The notes: generated from the sequence alone by a model not told the origin. Shown: positions 1 to 11,552, counted from the first letter of the stretch. The stretch: 64,000 nt of DNA from Paragyromitra xinjiangensis (GCA_038503065.1 JBCAMK010000010.1:1-64000); one strand, 5' to 3'. Made by a program: numbers and translations.

Positions 1-398
1 TAAGACATGAGAAAAAGAGAGATACGGAAGAAGAGGACAACTCACTGTGGCTTAAATCTGAGTACAACCCGGTATGGGACCACATCGATACTAGATTAGT
101 ATGGAAGTCAATGGCTAACGGCCTCGAGGAATACAAGTCAACACTTGATTTCCCCGTCGACGGAGTCAAAGTGTCTTATAAGAGGACCAGAAACCTCAAC
201 GACGCTACCAACGACTGGTTTCACCGCGTAATAACGGCGAATCAGACGGTACATTGGCCTACCATATCCTTCCAAGAAGGATTAGCCCTCGAAGAAAATG
301 AGAGGAGACTAGCTAATTTAGAGGATAGTGACGACGACGAGATCGAGTTCCTCCCCGTGGGGACTCGCCTCGCTGGACTTCGCATCGAGAACAACTGA
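1..398 (+). CDS. 3' end of an open reading frame entering from the left edge (element-associated?)
   Basis: The frame is open from base 3 of the window to the TGA at 396-398, so this is the C-terminal part (about 131 residues) of a longer protein. A methionine at 111 is internal and is probably not the true start. The visible part is charged and ends in an acidic run (LEDSDDDEIEF) just before a short tail. I recognise no domain. A repeated, TATA-containing segment and a minisatellite begin about 430 bases downstream, which makes a mobile-element origin possible. That is inference from position only. The protein could equally be a cellular gene cut by the window edge. Confidence 0.35.
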   Translation, partial: RHEKKRDTEEEDNSLWLKSEYNPVWDHIDTRLVWKSMANGLEEYKSTLDFPVDGVKVSYKRTRNLNDATNDWFHRVITANQTVHWPTISFQEGLALEENERRLANLEDSDDDEIEFLPVGTRLAGLRIENN

Positions 399-830
399 AG
401 GATCCCTGAGATCGGTGAATGGGATCGAAACCCTAACACCTAACCCGCCTAGCCCCTACTTCCCGAAAAGGAAGGTGGTACCACGGGTAAAGTAGATCTC
501 TTGGCACCGGATGTTCGGACCGTCGGAACCTCGGCTAAGTATTTAGCCGTCGGCCCGCCGGCACGGATGTCTACCCGCCCCCTGCTCGTAACACAGCATC
601 GGGTGGCGCAGCGTGCATGCATAAGCGCCCGGCTAATCACCCCCGCCCTTGCATTGTTTCCGGTTAAACGTTCTTGCACTTTTCGATTTGTAATTCGATT
701 TATAAGACGGAGTTAGCTAACTCCGTGCTTTGAAATCAGATTTGTAACAGATCGCGTCATTACTATCGCCGACTCGGCCGAAAGGCTACCCGGCACGGAT
801 GTCCCAACATCCGTCTCCGTCCTCGGATAG

Positions 831-980
831 GTATAATACCCCGTCCATCTCAGCTAACTGAGGAGTCTAGAAATCAGACGAAACCACCTCTACGATCAAC
901 ATCGCAGAACAGTCTTAGCAGCCTACCTTCTTCACTCCTCACCGCGATAAATCCTAAGTATCCCACGATACTCCCCCCAT
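831..980 (+). repeat. Direct repeat, copy 1 (LTR-like segment)
   Basis: About 150 bases beginning TATAATACCCCGTCCATC and ending near ATCCCACGATACTCCCCCC recur almost unchanged at 1369-1516. Differences are a two-base indel and a few flanking changes. The TATAATA start followed by a C/A-rich leader resembles the R-U5 part of a fungal LTR, but I see no primer-binding site or clear TG...CA ends. Calling it an LTR is therefore inference. Confidence 0.6.
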
Positions 981-987
981 TTTAATC

Positions 988-1310
988 GTACGGGCTGATT
1001 CTGAGATTTGGCGATGTTGCTCCCGGTCCCCGTACGACACATATATTGATTTTGATACGTTGCTTATAGTCCCCGTACGACGCATATATTGGTTTTGAAT
1101 AGTTGCTTTGGCTGCCCGTACGACGCTGTTTCGGCTTTTGAAGAGTTGCTTCTGCTCGCCGTACGACGCGATTCTCTACTTTTGCAAAGTGCTGCCAGGC
1201 GCCGTACGACAGCATTTTCCACTTTTGCAAAGCACTCTAAGCCGCCGTACGACGCATATCTGACTTTTGAATAGTTGCTGCTTCCCGCCGTGCGATAGCC
1301 TGCGGGCTCC
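988..1310 (+). repeat. Minisatellite, about eight units of ~42 bases
   Basis: The motif CCGTACGACGCATAT followed by TTTTGAATAGTTGCT recurs roughly every 42 bases with moderate divergence. Each unit starts with a form of CGTACGAC. The array lies exactly between the two copies of the 150-base direct repeat, so repeat and array form one structure. No coding capacity is convincing here. Confidence 0.75.
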
Positions 1311-1368
1311 CGAACGTTACACACTGCCAAAAGCTGACCCTGACCCGAAACGCTCAGCACGAAAAACC

Positions 1369-1516
1369 CCTATAATACCCCGTCCATCTCAGCTAACTGA
1401 GGAGTCTAGAAATCAGACGAAACCACCTCTACGATCAACATCGCAGAACAGTCTTAGCAGCCTACTTCTTCACTCCTCACCGCGATAAATCCTAAGTATC
1501 CCACGATACTCCCCCC
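1369..1516 (+). repeat. Direct repeat, copy 2 (LTR-like segment)
   Basis: Second copy of the segment at 831-980, in the same orientation, preceded by CGAAAAACCCC instead of CTCGGATAGG. The two copies enclose the minisatellite, which could be a duplication within one long terminal repeat or two repeats with a very short internal part. Downstream to 2340 I see no gene. Confidence 0.6.
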
Positions 1517-2340
1517 ATTTAAGCCATGCGAGGGCGCCGCTGCCAGGAGGGGGCTGATTATAGGAAGGTTCTCGCTATGAGAAAACGATTATGAAGGCAT
1601 CAATCCAGGAAATTTGTAGAGTTAAGTGTTCGCTTATTACATTGTAACGGAATCTATTCTCCAGCAATCAACTAATTGCCCACGGTATATGGTAGAACTT
1701 ACCATAGCCCCTTCCTACCAAAGCCCGTCGAACTACAAATATCGATTTCACTAACAAGCCCCGACGCAAACTCCATCTCTAGCACTTGACAGACCTCAAA
1801 CAGGGATACCAGTGGATTTAGCTACCTGCTCACATTCTTTGCAAAGTCAGATCCTAACCTTCCTCTTACGGCAGCCTATCCCGGGGGTCATGCATCAATT
1901 CTCGGCATGAAATTGCAGGATGTCGCCAATTAATAATAGCTAAACCTTGGCTAACGCTATAGTCATTTCATCAGCAGTCCTCACCGACGATCGTATGAGC
2001 CTATGGAACAAATCGTTGAGTAATATCAGAGCATACGATAGGCAACTAACAATAGATGCGCGCTAAAGTTTTGATGCCCACACCAGCCCAAACGTGGACG
2101 AGGAGAAATCACAGGGTATTGGCCCTGGCATTGGAATTTGTGTGGACCTCGAAACGGGTTCATCTTCAGCACACAGTAAGGTAGACGAAGGTTTAGAAGA
2201 CCAGGGGTTTCGCCAATGCCGGAGTTCATCTTGGCGCAAACTATCAGCTATCAACTAGTAGTATGATATACTCCGTTGTCGGTAGTAAAAATGAAGAGCA
2301 GGGTATCCAATCCTTACTCATTACAAAGTTTTGCACTAAC

Positions 2341-2523
2341 AATCGAAGGCCATATCACACACCCCGCGAACGGTATTATCTGCCACTTTTCAAGTTGCTG
2401 GAGATCTTGAGGTGCTGTACCAACAGCTTCTGTAGCCGGTTGGGCAGTGGGAGCAGCGAAGGCAGCCTGAGGGAGGAGACTGGCAACAACAGTGGCGGCG
2501 GAGAGCGTAAAAGCGAGCTCCAT
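2341..2523 (-). CDS. Possible first exon of a small secreted protein
   Basis: The reading frame beginning at the second of two methionines starts with a convincing secretion signal: MELAF, then a hydrophobic core (TVVASLLPQAAFA), followed by an alanine/proline/threonine-rich stretch. A GTTAGT donor begins at 2340 directly after a WPSI sequence. I could not settle the acceptor or the rest of the protein. Two overlapping frames between 2026 and 2254 are both possible continuations. An upstream in-frame methionine at 2541 would add six residues before the signal peptide. It could also be a chance hydrophobic frame. Confidence is low because only one exon is readable. Confidence 0.35.
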
Positions 2524-2541
2524 GATGCTTATATTTGTCAA

Positions 2542-3506
2542 GAACTAAAGATGATGTCAATTTTCCTAAAAGAAACACGGCTAAGAAAAGGCAAATATCA
2601 AAACCTATGAAATTTTTAACCAGGGGAATAAATACCTTAATGCGTAGACAGTTGCCTGGAGTTGAAATCCGCGCGTGGGGTTGGTGAAGTGAAATGCCTG
2701 AGGTACTCAGTGGCCTTTATAAGTTTTTTGGCGTACTAGCAGTTAGCAAGCAGTGACTGCTGTTTCTTCCAAAGACCCAGGTACCTTAGGAGCCAGTAGT
2801 AGGACATGAAGTATGTTAGACCGCACCTGCCGGCCAGCTCGTAATTAAAACTCATCAAGTTGCACACCTGGCCACGTCAGCTCTCGAACTCACCTATTCG
2901 TCCCATGCATGTAGTTTTCTACCAAGAATATCGGAGACCTATTTAAGACAACACGGTTCTTATCGAATCAACCCATATGATTTTCGGCATTTTGCTATGA
3001 CTTGGATTGTTTAACTTTTCTTGAGGGACTTCGTTCGTTGTAGGTGTTGGAACACCGGCCTATGGAAGGTGATTGGGGTCTAAGCTTGCACGCGGCAAAT
3101 TCCCTTTTCGCACTACTTCCTCTGTCCCTAAGTTTATAAAAGAAAATCACAATTTCCAAGATCGCCTAGCAGAATTCTGTTACATGAACGGAAAATGGAA
3201 TGATTGTGTTAAGAAACACTACAATATCAATATTCTAATGTGTTTTAGTTGCTTGCCTTCGCGTTTCGGAAACCCCAGGCGCGGGCACATTCACTACCGT
3301 TTTTAAAATTGGTGTTTATCATTTTCTACTAGACCAAGAAGATATCGATGCCGTTGGCCAAATCAAGTGTGGGTAGTGTGAATAAATACAAACAACAATA
3401 AGCGGTAGCACATTTTACTAAAGCTAATCAAAACCCATATTTTCACTCAGCCTACTAACATAATATTGCCACGAAATACCCCAAATATCCCTCCACGAAA
3501 TCTTCA
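2542..3506. other. No gene recognised
   Basis: AT-rich sequence with only short, featureless frames on both strands. The 77-codon frame at 3073-3306 shows no domain or codon pattern I would trust. Confidence 0.4.
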
Positions 3507-6173
3507 CTAGTCCCACCTCATCCTCCGACTCTTCCACGCATCAACCATCCCCACAGGCAAACTCTCCAGCCTCACCACCTCAAGCCCTCCCCACTTCGCA
3601 ACTATCCCTTCACCAAAACATGCAATGACCCACTGCCAATACACACTCATATCCATCCACGAGATCTGTGGGGTATACGATATCTCGCTTCCCCATTCGC
3701 CACGACCCCCGCGTCTCGGTCTAACCCTCTCCTGCAATCCCGTTGTCTCGACAGATACCCCATTGAGCGCAGCTTCAATATCACTCGTCAACTCAACAGT
3801 ACACTCCCCTGGGCTCTCCAGCAGCCATGAGTATTTCTTGTTCCAAGTCGGGAACCGCTGCACGCGGTGCAACGCATACTCTTCGAACGAAATGAAATCT
3901 TGACTGGGGAAACTCAGATGGTGAGAAATCGTCCAAGCCGTTGTGCCATCATCCCAGCGCTCCTTTTCCTGCGCCCAATACTCTTTATCCTTTTCGATCA
4001 GATAGAAAAACTCATTTCCGGGATCCTCGCAGATATCACCGCGCAGCGTATACAGTGGGATAAACGGGTTTTTGACCTCTAGGCCGCCCATACAGGTAGG
4101 CCAGTAGTACCACCCGTCCAGAATGTCGCGGACTGAAAATCGTTCCGCGATCACATCAGCCAGATAAGCAGTGACAGAGCCGTTGTGCTGCGGGAAAAGT
4201 TCAAGGTGTATCTTCTTCAGGGCCGCGATCACCATGTCGATATGGGCCACACCAAAGCAGTTTGCTAGAGGTGAGCCAAAGTTTGTAACAAAGGAAGACA
4301 CGTATTTGTTGTACACTTGTACCCACGCAAATACGGAGTTATCGCATGCGGCGAGCTGAAGTCGAAGCTCGGCGATGTGGCTCGTGACTTGTGACTGATC
4401 GATCACGAACTGGCCGGAAGGTTCAAACTTCAAGAAGCCGTGTTTGATGGGTCCTTGAGGCAGATCTGAGTGTAGAGGTTGGCCAACACACACAGCGCCC
4501 GTTTTGTGGGGGTCAAACTTCAGGCCAACAAGGTCGGCGAATGTGCGCATTTCCTTCCAGGCCTTAGCACAAACTTCTGGGTCGCTATCCCAAAACCAGA
4601 GGTCATCAGACAGCCGGTAGAGAAAGAGCCCGTCAGCGCGTTGATTGACCGCGTAATCCATACAGAATAAAAGCACCTCGCCAAAAACGTCACTCAAACT
4701 GTGAGCCATGGGAACCCCACGCTTGCGGGTCTGGGGAGGTCCACCATCAGAGAACTTGAGTGGGGCCAAGAGGAACTTTTCGAAAAAGTTAAGCCAGTCA
4801 TCGGAAACACCATAGAATTTGAGTACCGTGAGAAGTGACGAATGTGACAAGTTTAAGCCGAATGAGAAGAGATCAGAGCCGGTGACAGTAAAACTGTTGT
4901 GTAAAGCCGTATTGAGGAGACATTCGGTAGTCATCATGTACAGCAAGGTCTGTTTGATCTGCACTGGGTTGAGAGTATCTTCAGAGTCAGAGTCATATGC
5001 CGGACCACTCGTTTCCATAGTGTCCGGGAGTTGGCCTAAGAAAAAGTGCTTTTCCTGCATGGATCGCCTCTGGTGTTCGATGGTAGTGGGTGTGCAATTC
5101 TCGCCGTATACATAATTGTCCGGGGCCTCGTACAGGAAATACTCCCGTTTCTCAACAGCAGTTTTAGATAGCGGTTTAGACGACGACTTCCAGGCCTGCG
5201 ATTTGAAGATCTGGCGAAAGGCTCCCTTGAACTCGATGGCCCACTTCAAGCCCAAAAAATGCAAGAAAAGTGCCTGTAGCAGGTCTTCTTCCATAAAATT
5301 CCGATATTTGCCATCGGGGTACCTTCTCATCTCGATAGTGATTCCTTCGGCGGGCCACGACCAGGAAGAGAGCGAACCGAGATGCACGTTCAGGACATCG
5401 GCAACCTCCTTGAGGACCGCCTTGTTCGGTATGAACTCATTGAGGGTGGCGCGCTTCTCGTTGGAGAGTAGGTCCTTAGTGAGCAACGATTTGATGGTAT
5501 GTTCCAAATCCTCAACGGTGAAGGTGGACTGGAGTAGTTTATCGCCAAAATCCTTAATCCGATCACGTACCAGCTCAAGCTGATTCTTGGATTCCTCCGA
5601 CTGTGAGAACAATTCCTCAAGATACGCCTCGATCGCAGCGGTGTCTTTGTCGTTAGGGGCGACAACACAAAATTCAAACGTCGCACGCTCCTCATACATC
5701 TCCTTTCTCCCCTTCTCAGGAGAAACAGACTCCTCCGTGTCGGTTTCAACGTCCTTCTTGCGCTGAGCCTGGGTGCTACTAACCCACTCGGTCAAAAGCT
5801 TGCCAAATAGCTCAGTGTACTGGAACCGGACCGCCCCAGTTTCCAAGCTTCGCTTCAGCTTTCGCTCCCACTCGCCCAAGCTAGAGCCCCTAATGCTAGG
5901 GTCGTACCCCGCTTGCTCAAGAAACTTTTGCATATTCCTGAGGTACGGTGAACCGGCGCTATTGGAGTTCGATTCAGTCGAAGTGGTGTCGGAAGTGCAC
6001 CAGAATTTCAGGCCGTCTATGAGCAGACTCACTTTCTCACAAGGGTCGTCGGCGGCGGTGACGGAGGAGAGCACATTTTGCTTATGGGAGGTAAAGTCGG
6101 TATGCTGCTTAGAGAGCACCTGGAGCTTCGTGGCGGTAATGGAATTGAGGGCTTGGGTGAAGGCGGACGACAT
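3507..6173 (-). CDS. rvt: Domesticated cellular reverse transcriptase (RVT family)
   Basis: Single-exon gene of 888 codons. The central part is a reverse transcriptase palm: motif A around residues 434-456 (SDLFSFGLNLSHSSLL, Asp434), motif B around 484-496 (KRGVPMAHSLSDV), and motif C at 519-528 (YRLSDDLWFW, catalytic Asp523 and Asp524). The N-terminal ~400 residues are charged and partly helical, and a C-terminal extension follows the palm. No integrase, RNase H, endonuclease, gag or flanking repeat is visible. This matches the rvt class, single-copy cellular RT genes known from fungi and some bacteria, rather than a retrotransposon. From family knowledge, such proteins polymerise nucleotides in vitro and can be induced by stress; their cellular role is unsettled. 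All catalytic aspartates are present and there are no stops, so it is probably functional. A TATTTAAA-like element lies about 100 bases upstream. Confidence 0.85.
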   Translation of the reverse strand: MSSAFTQALNSITATKLQVLSKQHTDFTSHKQNVLSSVTAADDPCEKVSLLIDGLKFWCTSDTTSTESNSNSAGSPYLRNMQKFLEQAGYDPSIRGSSLGEWERKLKRSLETGAVRFQYTELFGKLLTEWVSSTQAQRKKDVETDTEESVSPEKGRKEMYEERATFEFCVVAPNDKDTAAIEAYLEELFSQSEESKNQLELVRDRIKDFGDKLLQSTFTVEDLEHTIKSLLTKDLLSNEKRATLNEFIPNKAVLKEVADVLNVHLGSLSSWSWPAEGITIEMRRYPDGKYRNFMEEDLLQALFLHFLGLKWAIEFKGAFRQIFKSQAWKSSSKPLSKTAVEKREYFLYEAPDNYVYGENCTPTTIEHQRRSMQEKHFFLGQLPDTMETSGPAYDSDSEDTLNPVQIKQTLLYMMTTECLLNTALHNSFTVTGSDLFSFGLNLSHSSLLTVLKFYGVSDDWLNFFEKFLLAPLKFSDGGPPQTRKRGVPMAHSLSDVFGEVLLFCMDYAVNQRADGLFLYRLSDDLWFWDSDPEVCAKAWKEMRTFADLVGLKFDPHKTGAVCVGQPLHSDLPQGPIKHGFLKFEPSGQFVIDQSQVTSHIAELRLQLAACDNSVFAWVQVYNKYVSSFVTNFGSPLANCFGVAHIDMVIAALKKIHLELFPQHNGSVTAYLADVIAERFSVRDILDGWYYWPTCMGGLEVKNPFIPLYTLRGDICEDPGNEFFYLIEKDKEYWAQEKERWDDGTTAWTISHHLSFPSQDFISFEEYALHRVQRFPTWNKKYSWLLESPGECTVELTSDIEAALNGVSVETTGLQERVRPRRGGRGEWGSEISYTPQISWMDMSVYWQWVIACFGEGIVAKWGGLEVVRLESLPVGMVDAWKSRRMRWD

Positions 6174-9100
6174 CCTAGAGACTATGGGTATGGGGAGCGT
6201 AGTATGTTTCTTGCAAGGCGTGTATGAGGAGTGAAGTGATGGGGGAGAGATAAAAGAGGAAGGGAGACGGTGTTTAAATAATTCCTAGAGACGGGTGCTT
6301 CTTAGGAAACCGTCGCAATTCCGATGAGCCATTTCCTGCAAGCCTGGAGGTAAACGGGAAATAGTCCAACTCCGAGGACACGATAGCTCCGATAGTGATA
6401 CCCCTTAGCCACGCATAGTCTATTATCCCCATCGTTTGCGATCCACATCGAATATGAGCACGCGGCATAAAAAAACGCAGTCTCGGTTTCTAAAACGTTG
6501 GCGTTACCGCTGCCGTGCTAGGCACGGGGAAGATCCCATCGCTGAGACTGCTGAATTCCTCAATCATGTGAGTGAGCACAGAACATTAAAACGTTTAGAA
6601 GCAGATAGAAGCAATTGGAGATTAAAATCATGCTCATTGTACGGCGGGGGTGGGCGAGGTCTCAATAACTCGTGTTACCAAATCAGGTACATATCAGAAT
6701 TGAAGCCCCGGTAAGAAGCATCCCCTGCATAGATAGACCAAGAGCGGGAAAGAAGGGGAAAATCAAAGATATATCCGCGGGAAAGCGAAGAGGTCGTGCC
6801 TTAGATTCGCCGCGGAGAAGGAAACGGGTGGAAAGAAATAACCATTATTCCACGGCCAGGCAGCAGCGTTCTGCATGACGGCACGGGAATTGTGCTAGCA
6901 CTTCCAAGAAGGAATGCACCTCAGGACCATTTCACTAGAACTGAATAGAAGAGAAAGGATAGAGAATTGGGTGCTGCCTTGAACGGCCACGATGGACGTT
7001 GGAATTGTGTTGTGCCAAGATGTCTGGGGTCGGATCAGCCTCAAGGTTGACAGCTCGCTAAAGCATTCTCGAAGCTTGGCTTCAACGTAGAGAGAGGTTG
7101 AGAGAGGATGACTCGCCCAGCCACGAAGACCACTGTCAGTCTCTTCATCTTTATTCACATTATTCTAAAGAAGGGGCAGAGTACCGACAGATAAAGATGG
7201 CACTCACACATAGTTTTACCGATGGAAACCCTTGACCCAGTCCTCATGCGTGCTCTCTTATACGTACAGTTGCGTCCAAAAAGTTCTTGCAGTTTTCGAG
7301 GTACCACAACGCAACGAAGTGTTATGAGCCCACAGCACAACACCCCCAAATCCACCATTCCTCCCACAACTGAACCTGAATCATGCTGGTACAACAAAGG
7401 ACATACTGTTATTAATTTAAGCAAACATGATGCTTTCTTTTTTTGTTGAGTAGTAAATATTTTGATAGTTCATTGTTGCATCAGATACCTCAAAAACCGC
7501 AAGAACTTGTTAGACCCAACTGTACATGTAACTGCCACAAGATCAGCCACTTCATTCTCACCCGCTACCTCCACGGCCACCCTCGTAGGCTGTGATTTTC
7601 CGCATTGCACAAATAGCCCTGAGATCACTCAAACCACAAATCTCTTGCATGACGATCCAAAAACAGACAAACAAATCCACCAGAAACCGTGAATGAAAAC
7701 CATAGCCCAGGAGAGTCACGCTTAGAAGGGTTCACGACCGTTATGTAGCCTATAGCTAAGGAGGAGAGACAGCTCAGGCAACGGGAAGATGACGAGAGGC
7801 AGGAGACTAAATTTGCAGGGAAAAAACACAAAAAGAAAACAGCGGTGCGAAGAAGAAAAAAAGAGTACCAGGTTTAGGGTTTATTCTATTTATTTAGGCC
7901 CTTCACTCACCGGCGTCGCATCTTTTGATTTTATTTACCGCACCCATCAAGTGAGCTTGCTGCACTGCGCCCGCTTCCAGTTTAACCTGCCAGAATATGC
8001 AAGATCGCAGGCTCCGACCGGATGATCTCCGTTATGCACTCTGCTTACTCACGAGACGGGACGCCAAAATCATAGCCCCTGAAGGCTTGATCTGGCTTTG
8101 CATGGACATGTTTCAACCAACCCCAATGGTAAGGGAAGGACAGCCCGGCCGAATATAACGCAGGCTCCACCGTAGAACACTCGGAGAAATATTCATTAAG
8201 GTTGCCAGCTGCATACGGTTGTTTAGCACTGGGGGGATTAGCGCCATGCTATTTCCTATTGAAGGAAGTCTCACGGCGATTCGCTGCACAAAGCTTATTA
8301 ACCTAACGGTCTTCTTCGGTTCCATAAATCTAGAGGATTAGTTATTGACCCCCAAAATCTCCTTAAACAAGTGGACCCCAGAAGATATTTTAAGTACAGG
8401 CACCACACGGAAACTCCCAAATCTCTTTTTACACCCGGCGCAGTGCTCGATCATACCGGTACCACCAGCATCTACAATCTTGACACCAGACCTTAGCGAG
8501 TAAGTACATTTAAGTAGCCTTATCACGTGATGGCCATGAATTTTTCACTCCTATTCTTTGTTTACTCCATTAGCACGTAGGCGAAAGGACAAGCGATATC
8601 TACCGACGCACCATCTACCGACGCACCTCTAGATATAGATTGTAGCCAGCCCCAATTCAAAAGGACATATAACATATCTAATAGAAAAAACACCGGGAGA
8701 ACTACCCGAAAGGAACACAGTAATATAACTGAGAGCCGTACGATTCCGACACATGAGACAATAGAATTCCAAATACAATACCGTCTCTTGTACACAGAGT
8801 GGGCAACTATCTTCTGCCGCCCTGTCATAACTATGACGCAGCAAGTACCAATGATCCCACTAGAATGCACGGAAGCGCACTTTACTAACGATATGGCTAT
8901 GGCTAAGATGTTCGCACACCTTCTTACATTTGGACTCCTTTTACTTCAATTATGCTGAAGCACTAAGCTGTCGCACCAGTTAGTAGGTACAACTGGATGC
9001 CAAAAGACAAATACCTACTGGAGAATAGTCTTTCCATATCCCTTTTTCTACATTCCAGACATAAGAAATTGCAGCTGTCCAAGACAACTATTGGTACCGA

Positions 9101-9686
9101 CTAGTGCCGAATGCGGGTTGCCGCCAACGTGTAGCAAGTGATAATTCATGTCTGGCTCACCGGAGTATGGCAGTGCAGTGCTTCTACCCAACCACTTCAT
9201 GGGATCGCGACCCCATACTTAATATTGAAAATATTTTTTCCTCGTGATGCACAACTGGGACACGCCTAGGCTGTAGCAATTTAGGTAATATGAAATCCGT
9301 CGAGTAATGAAATCAAGTAATGAAAAACGCGAAATGTGTGTATCTTAACATAGAACATCGTTGCTGGCAGCTATGATCGACGTTCTACGCATAATAACGA
9401 TGGTGTGAATAGTAACTACGGTGGGTGTATTGACATGTGTATTGCAGAGCAGTATTTTCAATGGGGCGCAGTAGTCAAGCAACCCAATTCGATCCGACTG
9501 ATCTAAGTGTGAGACTAGCACAACTCACTCGATCGATTACTTCGTCTCCGAAGCGGATACGTAGAGCTTATTCTGTTGTTGGGGGTCTACGTCAAGGCTT
9601 CATGTTGGAACAAGCATTTTCTAATAGTAATCAAGGCCACACCGGGAAAAAACATCCTGCCATAAGCTTTACCTCCAGAAAAAACG
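6174..9686. other. Long intergenic stretch, nothing recognised
   Basis: About 3.5 kb without a gene I can support on either strand. Scattered frames of 60-100 codons lack domains, plausible splice partners or consistent composition. The first ~100 bases are the presumed promoter of the reverse transcriptase gene. Confidence 0.4.
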
Positions 9687-9694
9687 TATAAGTA
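9687..9694 (+). promoter_or_regulatory. TATA box of the cysteine-rich secreted protein gene
   Basis: TATAAGTA lies 142 bases before the start codon at 9836. It is followed by a pyrimidine-rich leader with repeated CTTACAGCTTCAACTTC-like units, typical of strongly expressed fungal genes. Confidence 0.5.
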
Positions 9695-9835
9695 GGAGAT
9701 AATTGCCCGCATCTCTATTCCCCATCACACTCATACTCCAGCATCAACTCCTTACAGCATCAATCTCTTAAAGCTTCCACTTCTTACAGCTTCAACTTCT
9801 CGCAGCTTCAATCCCCAAACTCTTTCACTCTCAAA

Positions 9836-10259
9836 ATGCATTCAGTTTTCGCTACCCTCATGGCCCTCCTCTTCCTTATCGGAAGGTTAGTTCTCCCCCA
9901 TCATCAGAACCACGCCCTATTCAGCTACTACTTTTGCTAACAAAGGGGGATATTCCAGTACCATGGCCGGCTACAACTGCAAGTGTCAAGATTCCAATGG
10001 CCAATACAATGGCGCCAGCGCCTACTGCTGTAGTCTCGACCCTTGGTATGGCACCGGAAGCCACTTCCACTCCGATCAGCACAATCAGGTATATTTAAAT
10101 CCACCCCTGTACCCTTTCCCAGGCTATCCCTTGTGGATACTAACTTCTCCATAGTGCAGCAACCCCTCGGGTGGGTTGGACAGCGGTGCTTTCGCGAATT
10201 GTTGCAGAGGTCAAGGAGTTAGCTCTGATCCGTACACCGGTGCCTACTGCTGGCAATAA
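9836..10259 (+). CDS. Small secreted cysteine-rich protein (94 aa, three exons)
   Basis: Model join(9836..9885, 9959..10088, 10155..10259). Donors are GTTAGT and GTATAT. Acceptors follow GCTAAC and ACTAAC branch sites by the usual 10-20 bases. The product starts MHSVFATLMALLFLIG and has a predicted cleavage near STMA/GYN. The mature part of about 74 residues has eight cysteines in the order C-C-CC-C-CC-C (YNCKCQD, AYCCS, QCSNP, NCCRG, YCW at the end). That order differs from hydrophobins (C-CC-C-C-CC-C). Size, signal peptide and cysteine content fit a candidate apoplastic effector or antimicrobial protein. I do not recognise a named family, so function is inference. The exons are too short to appear as long frames, and the model rests on splice signals plus the coherent cysteine pattern. 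Confidence 0.75.
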
Positions 10260-11367
10260 ACGGTGCAATTCTAGCTATGTTAGCTATGTATTTGCACCTC
10301 TGAGTCAGAGAAACGTGGTGGTGGGCTTGCTAGAAGGTTTGGTTTGGAGGAAGATTTATTTTCTTATAGTCGCTCTTTAGACTCTTTTGTAAAGAACGGG
10401 TTAACGGTCGTCGTGCAGATCGATTACGTTACTGTTGTCTTTCTTTGAGCTTTCTTTTACGGGATTGAGAGTACTTGGAGAAATTTCATGTCATTAAAAT
10501 CATTCATTAAGCTTTTTTTATAAAAACCTAAATTAAAAAAAACCTCCTCCAAAACTTCGAAGAGAACTATAATCCTAAATGTCTATGAATATCTACTCAA
10601 AAAACTGCTAGGTTTACACATAGCGCCACTCGGTTTAGGGCCGGTATTCGGGTATGAATCTGTGACTAAGACAGAGAGCTACGGGGATGGGAAATAATCT
10701 CGAGACAGCGCCATAAGGCAGGCCAGGAACGACAAGTGACGTAAGGCTTGCCAGCGAATATTCTCCGCAAAGCCTCCAGAACCTGGTGATAAAAGTTGAA
10801 ACGTGGGTTTTAAAACCACCCCTAGTGTCAGGAATTAGCTACGAGACGTGAAGGGCCACGAATCTCCATACGGCAACACCAAGCAGGAACCATAAATTAG
10901 TTATTTGCCCCTCAACAGTCAACACCCATATATACTTGATGACTCCACCTGCGGAAGCACTTTGACTATTTATGCCTACTATTCTTACAGCGCTGGAGCT
11001 CTCCCATATGGGAGTTTAGTTTACCTCTCTTAGAACGATCAGAATTTCTACGGTATGACATGCAGATATGTAAATTGGGACTAGACCAAGCTTTAAGGAG
11101 CGTAAAGTCAGCCCACACAATCCCCGAATGCATACCTGCACCCTGCTCCGATTCCTCACCCAGAAAGCTTTTATTCCTTCGTCTGTAAGAAATTGAAGAT
11201 CAAATCTGCTCCGCTCCCAAAAATTTGTGGTACGGGTTGAGGACGGCAACACCCTTGATTTGGGGTTTTACAGACCATGGGATAACCTACCTATTTCAAG
11301 GTTCCTCCTGATCCCCTCGCCCAAGCCACCATACAAGCCACAGAACTCGTACCAATTAGGAAGTTTC
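10260..11367. other. No gene recognised
   Basis: The first ~250 bases are the likely 3' untranslated region of the cysteine-rich gene. The remainder holds only short unsupported frames. Confidence 0.4.
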
Positions 11368-11552
11368 TGTTGGAGATGCTTCCTAATACGGGGCTTGGCC
11401 TTCGGGATCGGAAATGATTGAGAGACAGGTACCCGAGCACTCGGGCACTCGGGCACCCGAGAGAGCTATTTAGATAGGGGCCGTATGCCCACCTCTACCA
11501 AGCAGGCAATCAAGCCTTCTATTCCTCCCTACGTGCTCCCAATATTACAACA
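11368..11552 (+). mobile_element. Solo LTR-like element, copy 1 (185 bp)
   Basis: Starts TGTTGGAGATGCTTCC and ends ATATTACAACA, giving TG...CA ends with a short inverted TGTTG/CAACA. It is closely related to the copies at 44735-44925 and 59776-59933. An internal tandem of CACTCGGG-like units is present. Flanking five-base target duplication is not preserved here (GTTTC versus TCCAC). Confidence 0.7.

Noticed and set aside
988..1310. CRISPR array
   Set aside because: The units are diverged tandem repeats without constant repeat/variable spacer structure, in a eukaryotic genome.
831..1516. Complete LTR retrotransposon
   Set aside because: The repeats enclose only ~390 bases of minisatellite; no gag/pol, primer-binding site or polypurine tract.
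3625..6234. Plus-strand frames of 60-155 codons across the reverse transcriptase gene
   Set aside because: They are antisense shadows without domains; the minus-strand 888-codon frame explains the region.
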